The position numbers and the translations under genes were made by a program. A stretch of 64,000 nucleotides of DNA from contig CAVOVI010000013.1 in the NCBI GenBank assembly GCA_963699825.1, positions 248,001-312,000 of the forward strand. The letters run 5' to 3'. Of this stretch, positions 9,082-17,762 are shown piece after piece. A model generated the notes under the pieces. It was given only the letters and a program-made list of their open reading frames with translations. It did not search any database and was not told the origin of the DNA. Origin of the DNA: SPDF01 sp963699825. GTDB lineage: Bacteria > Gemmatimonadota > Gemmatimonadetes > Gemmatimonadales > GWC2-71-9. Position 1 is the stretch's first letter; each line of letters starts with the position of its first letter.

Positions 9082-10646
9082 CAGGTAGATCCCGGCGGGC
9101 CAGAGCCGGGACCTTCTCGGGCCTCGCGCATCCGCCGTCGCTGGCCCGGGGTCAGCATGTCACGCTCAATGATGCGCTCGACGATCCGCGCCACGAACCC
9201 ATATCCACGCCCATCGGCGACCAGCCACCGCTGCCACTCGAGCTCGTCGAGGGCGCTGTCGAGGAGGGGCGGGGCAAGGCCGGCAGCACGTCCAATCTCC
9301 TCGGCGCGGAGGCGGCCACCGAGGGCGGCCGCGGCGCCGAGCGCGCGCTGGGCAGGTTCGGAGAGCCGGCGGTATCCGATTCGAACGGAGGCGATGATGG
9401 AGTCGGGCAGGTCGCCGGGTGTCGTCTGCGTGAGTGTGCGGTAGGGTGCCGGCCAGGCCCCGGACTCGCGTTCCCAGGTGAGCCCCGATGACACCGCGTG
9501 GAGAAACTCGACGGCCAGCAACGGGACCCCGGCTGTGTCCGCAGCCACGCGCCGCGCGAGTCGGTCAATGGCCTCCGCGTCGTACTGGGGAAAGACGGCC
9601 TGGGCCATCTCGCGGAGCGCCTCTTCCGTCAGTGGACCGAGTTCCATCACTCCGCCGCGGAGGTCCCGGCCGAAATGAGACCGGAGCAAGTCGATCGTTT
9701 CCGGGACGGCTGTTGGCTCCGAGGTCAGCAAGACCATGACCGGGGCAGCGGGGACGTCGCGGGGCAGGGAGGCAATGCTTTCCAGCGACTCACGGTCGAG
9801 GTGGTGGGCGTCATCCGCAACGAGGAGGACAGGCTGCTCGTCAGCGGCGGCGCGTATCAGTTCCGTGAACGCCCTCGGCAGGGGTGCCGGCGCAGCACCG
9901 CTCGCGCCGGAGTATCGGTCACCCCATTCCGTGATGTGGGCGGCGAACGCCGCATGCGCTGGCGCAGGTGCGGCGGCGATGCCACGTGCCTCGAGGAGTC
10001 CCCCTCGTCCGACGCCGAGCACCCCGGCCCACGGCGAGTCCTTGTCCGCTTCGACGCCGCGGAGACTGAGCACGACGCCTCCCTCGAGGGACGCTCGTGC
10101 GATCAGCTCTTCAACGAGGCGCGTCTTGCCCAGTCCCGCGTCGCCGAGCACAACGGCCACTCCAGTCGTTTGCTCGGTGACACTGCGAAGCCAGGTACGG
10201 GTGAGGGTCTCCATCGCCGTCGCCCGTCCAAACAGCGGAAGGCGCCTGGTCGCCGCCACCTTGGCCGCATCGCTCTCTGCAGGCGGTTCCAGGCGGCCAT
10301 CCCGAATGCGGTCCGCCAGCGCGACCAGCTCAGCCTCTGGCGCGAGGCCAACGTGGGCGTGGAGCGTTTCGACGTACCGGGTGTACCGGCCCAGCGCGGA
10401 CGCCCGGTTGCCTGAGAGCGCCAGTGCGCGAAGCAATGCCCTGGCCGCCTGCGCGGAGGTCGGTGCGACCGCGAGGGCACGTTCCGCGGCGGTGAGCGCT
10501 GCAGTCAGATCTCCCTGCCCAAGGTCGGACTCGGCCGCCTCGACCAGCGCCGCTACCGAACGGCGCGCAGGTTCGTGGCGCCGAGGGCGACCCGAGGCGA
10601 AACTGGCATCAGTGTCCGAGTCCAGAGTGTGAGCAGGAAACCTCAA
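9081..10646 (-). CDS. BTAD-AAA ATPase regulator lacking the winged helix
   Basis: 521 residues. Residues 30-118 are a BTAD-like helical repeat (DLTAALTAAERALAVAPTS, then GLAPEAELVALADRIRDG). An ATPase follows with Walker A GDAGLGKT at 168-175 and Walker B VLLVADDAHHLD near 290, then a helical region as in LuxR/SARP-type STAND proteins. The OmpR-like DNA-binding domain that normally precedes BTAD is absent: only about 30 residues lie before it, the frame upstream meets a stop, and a terminator hairpin lies there. The start (TTG at 10646) is the best available and uncertain. It may be a remnant or a regulator acting through a partner. Confidence 0.7.
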   Translation of the reverse strand: MRFPAHTLDSDTDASFASGRPRRHEPARRSVAALVEAAESDLGQGDLTAALTAAERALAVAPTSAQAARALLRALALSGNRASALGRYTRYVETLHAHVGLAPEAELVALADRIRDGRLEPPAESDAAKVAATRRLPLFGRATAMETLTRTWLRSVTEQTTGVAVVLGDAGLGKTRLVEELIARASLEGGVVLSLRGVEADKDSPWAGVLGVGRGGLLEARGIAAAPAPAHAAFAAHITEWGDRYSGASGAAPAPLPRAFTELIRAAADEQPVLLVADDAHHLDRESLESIASLPRDVPAAPVMVLLTSEPTAVPETIDLLRSHFGRDLRGGVMELGPLTEEALREMAQAVFPQYDAEAIDRLARRVAADTAGVPLLAVEFLHAVSSGLTWERESGAWPAPYRTLTQTTPGDLPDSIIASVRIGYRRLSEPAQRALGAAAALGGRLRAEEIGRAAGLAPPLLDSALDELEWQRWLVADGRGYGFVARIVERIIERDMLTPGQRRRMREAREGPGSGPPGST

Positions 10647-10692
10647 TTCTAGCTGAGACGGACGTGTGCGTCACCTGCATACCTCAACAAGA

Positions 10693-10719
10693 ACGCCACC
10701 CCATGCTCTGAGGTGGCGT
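10693..10719 (-). terminator. Rho-independent-like terminator
   Basis: ACGCCACC at 10693-10700 pairs perfectly with GGTGGCGT at 10712-10719 around an 11-base loop. Read on the minus strand it follows the stop of the gene at 10739-11320 by 20 bases and is followed by TTCTTGTTG, a moderate T-rich tail. It separates that gene from the BTAD-AAA gene. Confidence 0.6.
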
Positions 10720-10738
10720 CATTGGATGGTGGCCGGTT

Positions 10739-11320
10739 TCAGTCGCGACGACGCAATGCCATGACTCCGATCGGGAGCACTAGCAGCCCGCCCAGTGCCA
10801 GCGCCAGATTCTTTCGAGCGCCGTGGCCTGCATCCGCCGAGGCGAGGCGCGTGAGCATGGCGTCGACATCGGACTGCGAGACCTTGTCCGGCACGATGTG
10901 GCGGCCATCGGTGCGGGTCGGGACCTTCACCGAGCGCACAGTACCGTCGCTGCCAATCCCGACCAGGGCGGTGGCGTCGCCATGCTCCCCGACCGTGATC
11001 ACCAGGACCCAGGTGCCGCCGTCAGGCCACGACTTGCGAAGCGCGCGCACGCCGCTTCTCGAGGTATTGTCGAATGCCAAGGTGATGGTCCGGCGCTGAC
11101 CGTTCACCAGCCCCTCCGCCCGCCCGCTGAGCGATGCGGTCATCGCGGCATCGTGGTGAAATGTGTGAACGAGGAGGAAGGCGCCCCGCGTGGTGGGATC
11201 GAGCGGATTGGCGGGCAGCTCGATCGAAATCCAGGGCGGGCCCGCATGGGCGGGGGTAGCGGTCGCGGCGGCGGCGGAGAGCGCGAGGGCGGCAGCAACG
11301 AGGTGGCGGTGAATCGGCAT
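10739..11320 (-). CDS. Exported protein with C-terminal membrane anchor, unknown function
   Basis: 193 residues. A signal peptide runs to ATATPAHA-G near residue 26. The mature part is probably beta-rich (GPPWISIELPANPLDPTTRG, then FLLVHTFHHD). Near the C-terminus a helix (LALALGGLLVLPIGVMAL) is followed by RRRD, the look of a tail anchor or sorting signal. No family recognised. It lies 61 bases downstream of the DUF4097 gene in the same direction and ends at a clear terminator, so it may close the sigma-factor operon. Confidence 0.65.
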   Translation of the reverse strand: MPIHRHLVAAALALSAAAATATPAHAGPPWISIELPANPLDPTTRGAFLLVHTFHHDAAMTASLSGRAEGLVNGQRRTITLAFDNTSRSGVRALRKSWPDGGTWVLVITVGEHGDATALVGIGSDGTVRSVKVPTRTDGRHIVPDKVSQSDVDAMLTRLASADAGHGARKNLALALGGLLVLPIGVMALRRRD

Positions 11321-11381
11321 GATACATTCTCCTCGGAAGGTGGAATCTGACAGGGCGTCGTACCACCTTCGATGCCGCCCG

Positions 11382-12272
11382 CTACGGAATGGTTTGCCCC
11401 GTGAGGGAAATCGTCCCCTTGAAGGTCCGAGCGACCAGTTCGGACGTTGTCTTCCCGCCGGAGGTCGCGAGCAAGTCGCCCCGGCCCTGATTGGTCCGGT
11501 TGACGGGGCTCCTGGTCAGATCATTGGTCACCTTCCCCTCCAGTGATGTCAGCTGGAGGGCACCGTTGAAGTCGACGGGGAGGCGGATGCTGATGTCGCC
11601 GGAGTGACTCTCGAGCGTGTAGTTGCCGCCGGGCATGAGGGGAGCATCAAATGTGAGGTGGCCGCTCACCGTTTCCATCCTGACCCGTTCCGCGCCGCGC
11701 ACCACCATGGTCGCCGCTCCGCTCACGGTGCTCAGGGTGGCATCGGTCGCCGTTCCGCGCAGGGAGATGGCGCCGCCGGCCGATTTCAGCCGGACGATGC
11801 CGGCGTTGACCTGGACGTCGATGCCGCCATCCATCGACTCGGCCGAGAGCTGATCGATGTCCCCGGTGACGACCACCCGGCCGCTCACGCTCGACACATC
11901 CGCCGATGAGGTGAGGCCGGTCACGAGGATCTCGGCGCTTTCACTCTTGATCCAGACTCTCGCCCGCCTGGAGACTCGCACCTCGAGGAGTGAGCCAGGA
12001 TAGTTGATCTCCGCACCCGGCGGATCGATCCCCAGCTTCACCCCCATGGAGCCCCCGCCGAACATCAGGCGGCCACCGCCCTTCGGGACGATGGCGGACA
12101 CGTCGATACTGTCGCGATCCCACCCGGTGACCCGGACCGTGCCGGCCAGGTTGAAGATTCGGACGGCGGCATCTGGCGCGATCGCGCGGCCGTAGTGTGC
12201 AGGCGCCTGTGCACGGCCGGCAGTCGGCCAGGCAAGTCCGAGGAGCAGGAAATAGATCGGCATCCGTCGCAT
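11382..12272 (-). CDS. Secreted DUF4097-family beta-repeat protein
   Basis: 296 residues with a signal peptide (MRRMPIYFLLLGLAWPTAGRA). The mature protein is a run of short beta repeats typical of DUF4097 (VRIFNLAGTVRVTGWDRDSI, SVSGRVVVTGDIDQLSAES, TVSGHLTFDAPL, SHSGDISIRLP). The repeats predict a beta-solenoid, probably at the cell surface or periplasm. Such proteins often lie behind ECF sigma/anti-sigma pairs. It starts four bases after the anti-sigma stop, so it is probably a target or sensor element of that operon. The molecular role is unknown. Confidence 0.8.
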   Translation of the reverse strand: MRRMPIYFLLLGLAWPTAGRAQAPAHYGRAIAPDAAVRIFNLAGTVRVTGWDRDSIDVSAIVPKGGGRLMFGGGSMGVKLGIDPPGAEINYPGSLLEVRVSRRARVWIKSESAEILVTGLTSSADVSSVSGRVVVTGDIDQLSAESMDGGIDVQVNAGIVRLKSAGGAISLRGTATDATLSTVSGAATMVVRGAERVRMETVSGHLTFDAPLMPGGNYTLESHSGDISIRLPVDFNGALQLTSLEGKVTNDLTRSPVNRTNQGRGDLLATSGGKTTSELVARTFKGTISLTGQTIP

Positions 12273-12276
12273 GACA

Positions 12277-12918
12277 TCAGCTCCGTGTCAGGCGCGTGGC
12301 CCGGTCCAGCAGGTCGAGTTTCTGGCGATGCGCCCCCCAGAGCAGGGCGCGAAGGTCGGCGTTCGCGGGGTCGGCTTCCAGCGCGGTGCGCGCCTCGGCG
12401 ATCGCGGCATCGATCACGGCGAGGTTTCGCTCGAGGAGCTCGACGGTGGAAGGCGCCAGTTTCCCGCGTCCCTCCGCCAGCACACGCTCGAGATCCTCGG
12501 CGGCCAGCACGTACTCCCGGTCCGCCGCGAATCCAACGACCGCGGCGGGGGAGGTGGCGACAACGACGGGCCCGGGTGCTGTCGGTCGAGCGAGCCGATA
12601 CGTCATAGTCGCCGTCACCGTGATGAGGAGCAGTGCGGCCGCCGCGAGTGGCACCCATCGAGACCAGAGGGTGGATTGCCGGGCATGAACATCACGGCGC
12701 GCGGGCAATCGCGCGGAGATCTCCGGCCAGAGGTCGCGTGGTGGCATGATGATCCGTGGCAGCGCCGTGGCGGCGGAGAGGACGGTCCGCATCTCGGTGC
12801 TGTGGGCGTTGCACGCCGCGCACTCCGACAGATGCAGCTCCATCTCACTCCGCTGGCCGGAGGCAAGCCCCCCATCGAGGAAGGCGTCAAGCCACTGGTC
12901 GAACTGTTCGCATGTCAT
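12277..12918 (-). CDS. Anti-sigma factor with zinc-finger N-terminus
   Basis: 213 residues from the ATG at 12918, which overlaps the sigma-factor stop as ATGA. The N-terminus has the ZAS motif HLSECAACNAH (H-x3-C-x2-C), which binds the partner sigma factor. One membrane helix (WVPLAAAALLLITVTATM, near 90-108) is followed by a periplasmic part with a predicted coiled coil (LAAEDLERVL to AIAEARTAL). It should hold the cotranscribed ECF sigma factor inactive until an envelope signal acts. The longer open frame upstream is a shadow of the sigma gene. Confidence 0.88.
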   Translation of the reverse strand: MTCEQFDQWLDAFLDGGLASGQRSEMELHLSECAACNAHSTEMRTVLSAATALPRIIMPPRDLWPEISARLPARRDVHARQSTLWSRWVPLAAAALLLITVTATMTYRLARPTAPGPVVVATSPAAVVGFAADREYVLAAEDLERVLAEGRGKLAPSTVELLERNLAVIDAAIAEARTALEADPANADLRALLWGAHRQKLDLLDRATRLTRS

Positions 12919-13430
12919 CGGGACAAGGCCTCCCGCAGCAGTCGGCGGGCTCGAAAGAGTTGGGTCTTGGAAGTGCCTTCGGCAATGCCGGTCATCTCGG
13001 CGATTTCGGAATGCTGGTATCCCTCGACGTCGTAGAGCAGAAATACCGCCCGCGCCTTCGGAGGGAGGCCGGAGATGGCCTCCTCCAGGTCCATCCGGTC
13101 TCCAGGGTCGCCCGACCGCCCAGCGGTCGGCAGTGCCTCGGGGTCTGCAACGGTCCCGATGCGCGCCTCGCGGCGGCCGGTGCTCCGCCGTTCGGTGAGC
13201 GCCACGTTGACCGCGATGCGGAAGATCCAGGTGCCGAAGGCGCTTTCCCCACGAAAGCCAGGCAGCTTTTGCCACGCGCGCACGAAAGTGTCCTGCACCA
13301 GCTCCTCAGCCTTGGCCGGGTCACCGGCAAGCCGAAGGCAGAGGGCGTAGATGCGCCCCACGTGGCCTTCGTACAGGATGCGGAAGGCATCCGGGTCGCC
13401 AGCTTTGGCGCGCTGAATCGGGTCGGTCAC
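12915..13430 (-). CDS. ECF RNA polymerase sigma factor (RpoE-like)
   Basis: 171 residues with region 2 (FRILYEGHVGRIYALCLRLA, then AEELVQDTFVRAWQKLPGFR) and region 4 (LPPKARAVFLLYDVEGYQHSEIAEMTGIAEGTSKTQLFRARRLL). Regions 1.1 and 3 are absent, as in all ECF factors. It is followed by its anti-sigma factor with a four-base overlap and then by a DUF4097 gene, a common envelope-stress arrangement. An AT-rich patch lies 125-155 bases upstream (13560-13590) with no clear promoter I can assign. Confidence 0.9.
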   Translation of the reverse strand: MTDPIQRAKAGDPDAFRILYEGHVGRIYALCLRLAGDPAKAEELVQDTFVRAWQKLPGFRGESAFGTWIFRIAVNVALTERRSTGRREARIGTVADPEALPTAGRSGDPGDRMDLEEAISGLPPKARAVFLLYDVEGYQHSEIAEMTGIAEGTSKTQLFRARRLLREALSR

Positions 13431-13489
13431 TGCAGGCTCAGATGCCGCTCGGGGGCCGGGGGTTTGGATGGGGATGAATGTGGGTCAGC

Positions 13490-13512
13490 GGGACGCCCCT
13501 GTCGAGCGTCCC
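13490..13512. repeat. Inverted repeat upstream of the sigma factor gene
   Basis: GGGACG at 13490-13495 and CGTCCC at 13507-13512 form a perfect six-base-pair stem with an 11-base loop, 60 bases before the sigma-factor start. It could be an operator or a hairpin in the 5' leader. A short GC-rich repeat may also arise by chance. Confidence 0.3.
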
Positions 13513-13584
13513 ACGGCTGGAATCGGTTGGCAGGAGGTGTGTGGAGGCTTGCGCTACTTCGACCCTATATTATTCAATAAAATG

Positions 13585-13977
13585 TTAAATAGGATGGCTC
13601 AGCGTCCAGACATACGCCGCCACCGCTTGCACCTGGGTGTCGTTGATGGCGCTGCCCCCCTTCGGCGGCATCGGGATCCCGCTCTTGGACTCCTTCGTGG
13701 TGACACCCGTCGTGATCTGCTTCACGATCTCGTCGTAGCTCCCCTTCGAGTGCAGCCAGGTCCCGTCGGTCAGGTTCGGCCCGACGCCACCCTTCCCGTC
13801 AATACCGTGACAGACGGTGCACATACCCGGCCCCTTGAAGACAGATGCCCCCTGGGTGACCATCGCGGGCGTGACTCCTTCGGGGAGCGCCGCCGGTGTC
13901 TGGGCCTGCGCTGCCGCGGCGGCGGTTCCACAGACGAGGAACGCTGCAGCTGCGCTGAGTTCACGATACAGAGACAT
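13585..13977 (-). CDS. Small periplasmic cytochrome c
   Basis: 130 residues. A signal peptide (to about residue 26) is followed by one heme c motif, CTVCHG at 53-58, and a likely axial Met in GIPMPPKGG near residue 104, as in class I cytochromes of the c5/c-oxidase type. It should carry electrons in the periplasm. The gene starts 11 bases after the Cyc2-like cytochrome-porin gene, with AGGAAGG before its ATG. The natural inference is that it accepts or donates electrons through that porin. Confidence 0.88.
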   Translation of the reverse strand: MSLYRELSAAAAFLVCGTAAAAAQAQTPAALPEGVTPAMVTQGASVFKGPGMCTVCHGIDGKGGVGPNLTDGTWLHSKGSYDEIVKQITTGVTTKESKSGIPMPPKGGSAINDTQVQAVAAYVWTLSHPI

Positions 13978-13988
13978 GAGAACCTTCC

Positions 13989-15197
13989 TCAGAATGCCGT
14001 GGTGAATCCGGCAGTCACGCGATTGAGTTCGTTGTTGAAGTCATATCCATACTCCCCATAGAGCCGGAAGTTTCGATAGACCAGATAGCCGGCGCCGAGG
14101 GCAATGGACTCGTACTCGGACACGTTGATCGGGACGAACATCTTGACGTTCAGGACCGGCGCGTTCGCCTCCACGTAGTTGTAGAGCCCATAGCTGTACC
14201 AGCGGCTTGCGGCAGGACGCACCAGCAGTTCAGCGAATCCTCCCTTGGTGTCCACCGTCGGCTCGCCAGGCTCAAACTCCGCCTCGGTGTCCGTCCGGGC
14301 CACGTACTGCAGGTTCAGTTGAAAGATCCCCGCTCCGAACGTCGCGTCCACGCCCCACATTGAGATGTCGTTGGTCTGATCCGGGAAGCCGTAGATTTCC
14401 CCGTTCTGGTGACCGGTGTAGCCCATCACGCCGAGGCGGGCATGACTGCCGAAGTCCCGTGAAATGTGACCGAAGAAGTTCTTGTTCGCGTCGTTGTCAT
14501 ACTTGAATGCCGGATTGATGGCCGGAATCCCGTCGCCGTTCACCAGTGTGCCCGTGATGGTGAATCCAGCGAGATCCGCCGATGCCATGAAGCCGCGGTC
14601 ATAGGTGAGGTTGGCTGGCTGAAGCCCGACCAGCACCTTGTAGATCGCGTAGTCCATGACCTCGAGGCGCAACTCCCGCTTGAACATCGGATCGGACACC
14701 TGGAACTGGCCAACCGCCAGGTCCACCGGCGCGCCGGCGATGTCGTTCCAGTAAATGAACGCATCCTCGACCCCGGCCACCTCGCCCCGCTCCGCCAGCA
14801 GGAAGTAGACGTAGTACGACAGTTTCTTCCCGAGCGTCCCGCCCGAGAGCAACTTGAGGTTCCACGGCATCTGGAAGTCGGTGGCGGCCTTGCCGTCGGC
14901 ATAGAGTTGGGCGTACGCGTCGAGCCGCATCGCCAGCGGCAGGCTGGACGGAAGGGTGAGGAGGTCGTCGCCCGTCGCGATTGTATCACGCGGCTCTTCG
15001 TCGAACGCCATCCGGAAGCCGTTGCCGGCGAACTGCTCGCCGAACGCTGTCAGGGCTGGGAAAGGGTTGTGGCAGAGGTTGCAGCTGACCCGATATTTCC
15101 GCGCAAAGACGGGAATTGCATCGGCGTCGGTCGGCGAGGCCGCCGCGAGGCCAAGAATGAGCAGGCTTCCAGAAATGAGATTGCGAGAGAATGGCAT
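13989..15197 (-). CDS. Cyc2-like fused monoheme cytochrome-porin
   Basis: 402 residues. A signal peptide (MPFSRNLISGSLLILGLAAA) is followed by AIPVFARKYRVSCNLCHNPF and then FPALTAFGEQFAGNGFRM, with one heme motif C39-N-L-C42-H43. The remaining 330 residues are alternating aromatic/polar beta strands ending in Phe, a 16-18-strand outer-membrane barrel. An N-terminal CxxCH segment with the FARK...PxLxxFGxxFxxNG pattern fused to a porin is the Cyc2 architecture, known for Fe(II) oxidation in neutrophilic and acidophilic iron oxidisers. Iron oxidation here is inference; related proteins of unknown role exist. ATG at 15197 begins the signal peptide; the longer frame upstream is not needed. Confidence 0.75.
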   Translation of the reverse strand: MPFSRNLISGSLLILGLAAASPTDADAIPVFARKYRVSCNLCHNPFPALTAFGEQFAGNGFRMAFDEEPRDTIATGDDLLTLPSSLPLAMRLDAYAQLYADGKAATDFQMPWNLKLLSGGTLGKKLSYYVYFLLAERGEVAGVEDAFIYWNDIAGAPVDLAVGQFQVSDPMFKRELRLEVMDYAIYKVLVGLQPANLTYDRGFMASADLAGFTITGTLVNGDGIPAINPAFKYDNDANKNFFGHISRDFGSHARLGVMGYTGHQNGEIYGFPDQTNDISMWGVDATFGAGIFQLNLQYVARTDTEAEFEPGEPTVDTKGGFAELLVRPAASRWYSYGLYNYVEANAPVLNVKMFVPINVSEYESIALGAGYLVYRNFRLYGEYGYDFNNELNRVTAGFTTAF

Positions 15198-15270
15198 GCC
15201 CCCTCCTTGTCGGTCCGGACTGCGGGGCGCGGTCCCTCCGGGGGGCGCGCACGACTGTACCGCCAGAAGA

Positions 15271-15299
15271 ATGGCAGGCCGATGGTGAAGGAATGTCAA
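15271..15299 (-). promoter_or_regulatory. Candidate promoter of the cytochrome-porin operon
   Basis: On the minus strand, TTGACA (15299-15294) is followed after 17 bases by TGCCAT (15276-15271), about 75 bases before the start codon of the Cyc2-like gene. The -35 is a perfect consensus; the -10 matches at three of six positions. Confidence 0.45.
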
Positions 15300-15351
15300 A
15301 TGTGAACTGAAGAGTCTTGTGAAGTGCCAGGCCCGGCACCCCTCGGGTGTC

Positions 15352-16641
15352 TCAGTCGATGCGTCGCAATTCAACCCGGCGGTTGAGGTCCCGCCCCTCG
15401 GCGGTGTCATTGCTGGCCACGGGGTCCACCGAACCATATCCCCGCGCCGTCAATCGATCTGCCGGGACCCCAACCTCGACGAGATAGGAACGCACCGACG
15501 CTGCGCGTGCCTGTGAAAGGCGTTCGTTGACGGAGCGCGAGCCGGTGTCGTCGGTGTACCCAGCTACCTCGAAGCGGGCTGCGGGCTCCGCAAGAAGTGA
15601 GGCGGCCGTGGCCCGAAGCGAACGCTGTGCGGCCGGGGTGAGGGCGGAGCTGCCGGTCGCGAAAGTGACGTCGTGCAGGACAGCGCGTGAGGTTGCTGCC
15701 GGGAGGGCTGGGGGTCGTGGACAACCGAGAGCGTCGACTGCGGTCCCCGTCGATGTGCCAGGACAGCGATCCTGGTCGTCCGGAACGCCATCTCCGTCGG
15801 AATCCACCGGTGCCGTGGGAGGCGGGCATCCGAACTGGTCCGTGCGGGCGCCGGGCGGCGTGGATGGGCATCGGTCGAGGGCGTTCGAAACGCCGTCGCC
15901 ATCGAGATCGGCATTGCATCCATTCAGGTCGACTCGCTGGCCCGGAGGTGTCCCCGGGCACTTGTCGCCACCATCCAGTACCCCATCGCTGTCCGAGTCC
16001 TTCGCGAGCATGCACCCCGTTGGATCGACGGGTTCTCCCCGAGTGGTCCGGGGGCAGCGGTCCTCCTTGTTCGGCACCCCGTCGTGATCGCTGTCGCGAG
16101 GGCGAATCGGGCCCGCGTAAATCGAGAGCCCTAGCTGCACTCCCAGATCCCAGTCCCGATCGCTGGTGCCGCCAGGGGGGGCCAGGTAATCCGCGGTTCC
16201 CTCCAGCCGAAGCCCGATGCGCGGGCCAAACCCGAACCGAAATCCGAGCAGCCCGCCGACTCCCTCTTCCTTGGCGTCCAATCCCTTGGAATATCGATTC
16301 TGAGTGTAGCCCAAGCCGAAAAGCGCGCTGGTCTGCCCCCGCAAGGGGAGGTGCACAAGAAACCGCCCGGTGAGACCCCGGACCTGCACGGTGGCCGAAT
16401 CCGGCAGACTGGTGGTCGCGTAGCTGCCGGCGATTTCGAGGCTCAGCCGTTTGTTCACGAAGAGCCCCAACTCCCCGCCAAGCCCAAAGCCGCTAGCGAG
16501 TCCCAGCGAGTCGGGGAAGAACGTGTACCGGCCGAACGGCACGAGCTCGACCGTGCCGCCCCGTTGCGCCGAGGCGGTGCAGACCAGGCCGAACATCAGC
16601 ATGACAAGAGCCAGAGCAGCGCGCGGAGGCGTTTGTCCCAT
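15352..16641 (-). CDS. OmpA-family outer-membrane protein with thrombospondin type 3 repeats
   Basis: 429 residues. A signal peptide to ASA-Q (near 26) is followed by an eight-strand-like beta barrel (about 30-180). Then come four calcium-binding thrombospondin type 3 repeats (DSDHDGVPNKEDRCP, DSDSDGVLDGGDKCP, ADLDGDGVSNALDRCP, DSDGDGVPDDQDRCP), and a C-terminal OmpA peptidoglycan-binding domain (VTFATGSSALTPAA, then GYTDDTGSRSVNERLSQARA, and LNRRVELR). It ties the outer membrane to the cell wall. It lies 154 bases upstream of the cytochrome-porin in the same direction, but that gene has its own candidate promoter. Divergent from the AI-2E transporter gene across 92 bases. Confidence 0.93.
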   Translation of the reverse strand: MGQTPPRAALALVMLMFGLVCTASAQRGGTVELVPFGRYTFFPDSLGLASGFGLGGELGLFVNKRLSLEIAGSYATTSLPDSATVQVRGLTGRFLVHLPLRGQTSALFGLGYTQNRYSKGLDAKEEGVGGLLGFRFGFGPRIGLRLEGTADYLAPPGGTSDRDWDLGVQLGLSIYAGPIRPRDSDHDGVPNKEDRCPRTTRGEPVDPTGCMLAKDSDSDGVLDGGDKCPGTPPGQRVDLNGCNADLDGDGVSNALDRCPSTPPGARTDQFGCPPPTAPVDSDGDGVPDDQDRCPGTSTGTAVDALGCPRPPALPAATSRAVLHDVTFATGSSALTPAAQRSLRATAASLLAEPAARFEVAGYTDDTGSRSVNERLSQARAASVRSYLVEVGVPADRLTARGYGSVDPVASNDTAEGRDLNRRVELRRID

Positions 16642-16733
16642 ACCGGAAAGATACAGCCCCGAAGGGGGGGCGGGCCACGGAGTGTGCGGCTAGATTACTG
16701 GCTTGGATTCGTCGAGCCTCAGGGAGTCGTGTC

Positions 16734-17762
16734 ATGATCAACGTGAGTACCCGCCAGGGCCGTGCCGCCGTTCTGATCCTCCTCTTGGGCCTGGCCATCC
16801 TCGTGGCGCTGGCGCCGTTCATTTCCGGCCTGCTCGCTGCTCCTGTCTTCTATGTGATGTTCCAGCCGATGTACGGCTGGTTCACCAAGCGGATGAGGGC
16901 TCCCCTGGCCGGGGGATTGACGGTGATCGTGGCTGTCCTGCTGATCATCGTTCCCGGTTCATGGCTCGTTACGATGATTGTCGGTCAGGCGCAGGATGTC
17001 GTGTCACACCTGGTACAGAATCCTTCCCTGGCCAAGCTGCAGTCGCTCACGATCGCCGGGTATGCGATTGGGCCAGAGCTCGCCAAGGCTGGCCAGACGG
17101 TGATCAGTGGGATCGGTCGCGGCGCCTTTGCCGCGGTGGGTACCGTGACGCTGATGGGATTCAACCTCGCCATCGCATTCTTCGTCCTCTACTTCATGCT
17201 TGTGACCGAGGGCGTGGCCTGGCTCGCCATCCGCCCCTACATCCCCTTCAGCGCGACAAGCGCGGAACTGCTGCGCGAGCGGTTTCGCGCTGTCACGATT
17301 TCGACCATCATCGGAACCGGCGTGACGGCCAGCATCCAGGGAACGATGGTAGGGGTCGCCTTCGCGCTCACAGGGCTCCCGAACGCGGCGTTCTGGGGTG
17401 TGGTGACCATCGTCTTTGCCATCCTGCCGGTCGTGGGCAGCGGCCTCGTCTGGATTCCGGCCGCGGCCGTGTTGTACCTGGAGGGCTCGCACGTCGCCGC
17501 GATCGGGATGGCGGCTTTTGGCGCGCTCATCGTCGGCAATGTCGACAACGTGATCCGACCGATCGTCTTCCGTCGCTGGGCTCAAACGCATCCCCTCATC
17601 ACGATCCTCGGCGCATTTGCCGGCGTCCGGTATCTCGGCCTGCTGGGACTGTTGATCGGGCCGCTCGCCCTCTCGTATTTCTTTGAGCTCGTCCGGATGT
17701 ACAACGAGGAGTACGTCAGCCTCAGCGGCCAGCAGGACACCCCGCCCTCGATCCCCGCTTGA
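16734..17762 (+). CDS. AI-2E family transporter (PF01594)
   Basis: 342 residues with about eight membrane helices. Signature segments are the paired N-terminal helices with a short cytoplasmic turn (PMYGWFTKRMRAPLAGGL), a middle PIVGSG-like PVVGSGLVWIP and a C-terminal DNVIRPIVFRRWAQTHPLI followed by GPLALSYFFEL. Members include TqsA-like exporters and Na+/H+ antiporters; the substrate cannot be named. The stop TGA overlaps the TTG start of the EamA transporter. Confidence 0.88.
   Translation: MINVSTRQGRAAVLILLLGLAILVALAPFISGLLAAPVFYVMFQPMYGWFTKRMRAPLAGGLTVIVAVLLIIVPGSWLVTMIVGQAQDVVSHLVQNPSLAKLQSLTIAGYAIGPELAKAGQTVISGIGRGAFAAVGTVTLMGFNLAIAFFVLYFMLVTEGVAWLAIRPYIPFSATSAELLRERFRAVTISTIIGTGVTASIQGTMVGVAFALTGLPNAAFWGVVTIVFAILPVVGSGLVWIPAAAVLYLEGSHVAAIGMAAFGALIVGNVDNVIRPIVFRRWAQTHPLITILGAFAGVRYLGLLGLLIGPLALSYFFELVRMYNEEYVSLSGQQDTPPSIPA

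Noticed and set aside
13560..13592. AT-rich patch TATATTATTCAATAAAATG as promoter of the sigma factor
   Set aside because: It stands out in GC-rich DNA, but no -35/-10 pair with proper spacing and distance to the minus-strand start could be assigned.
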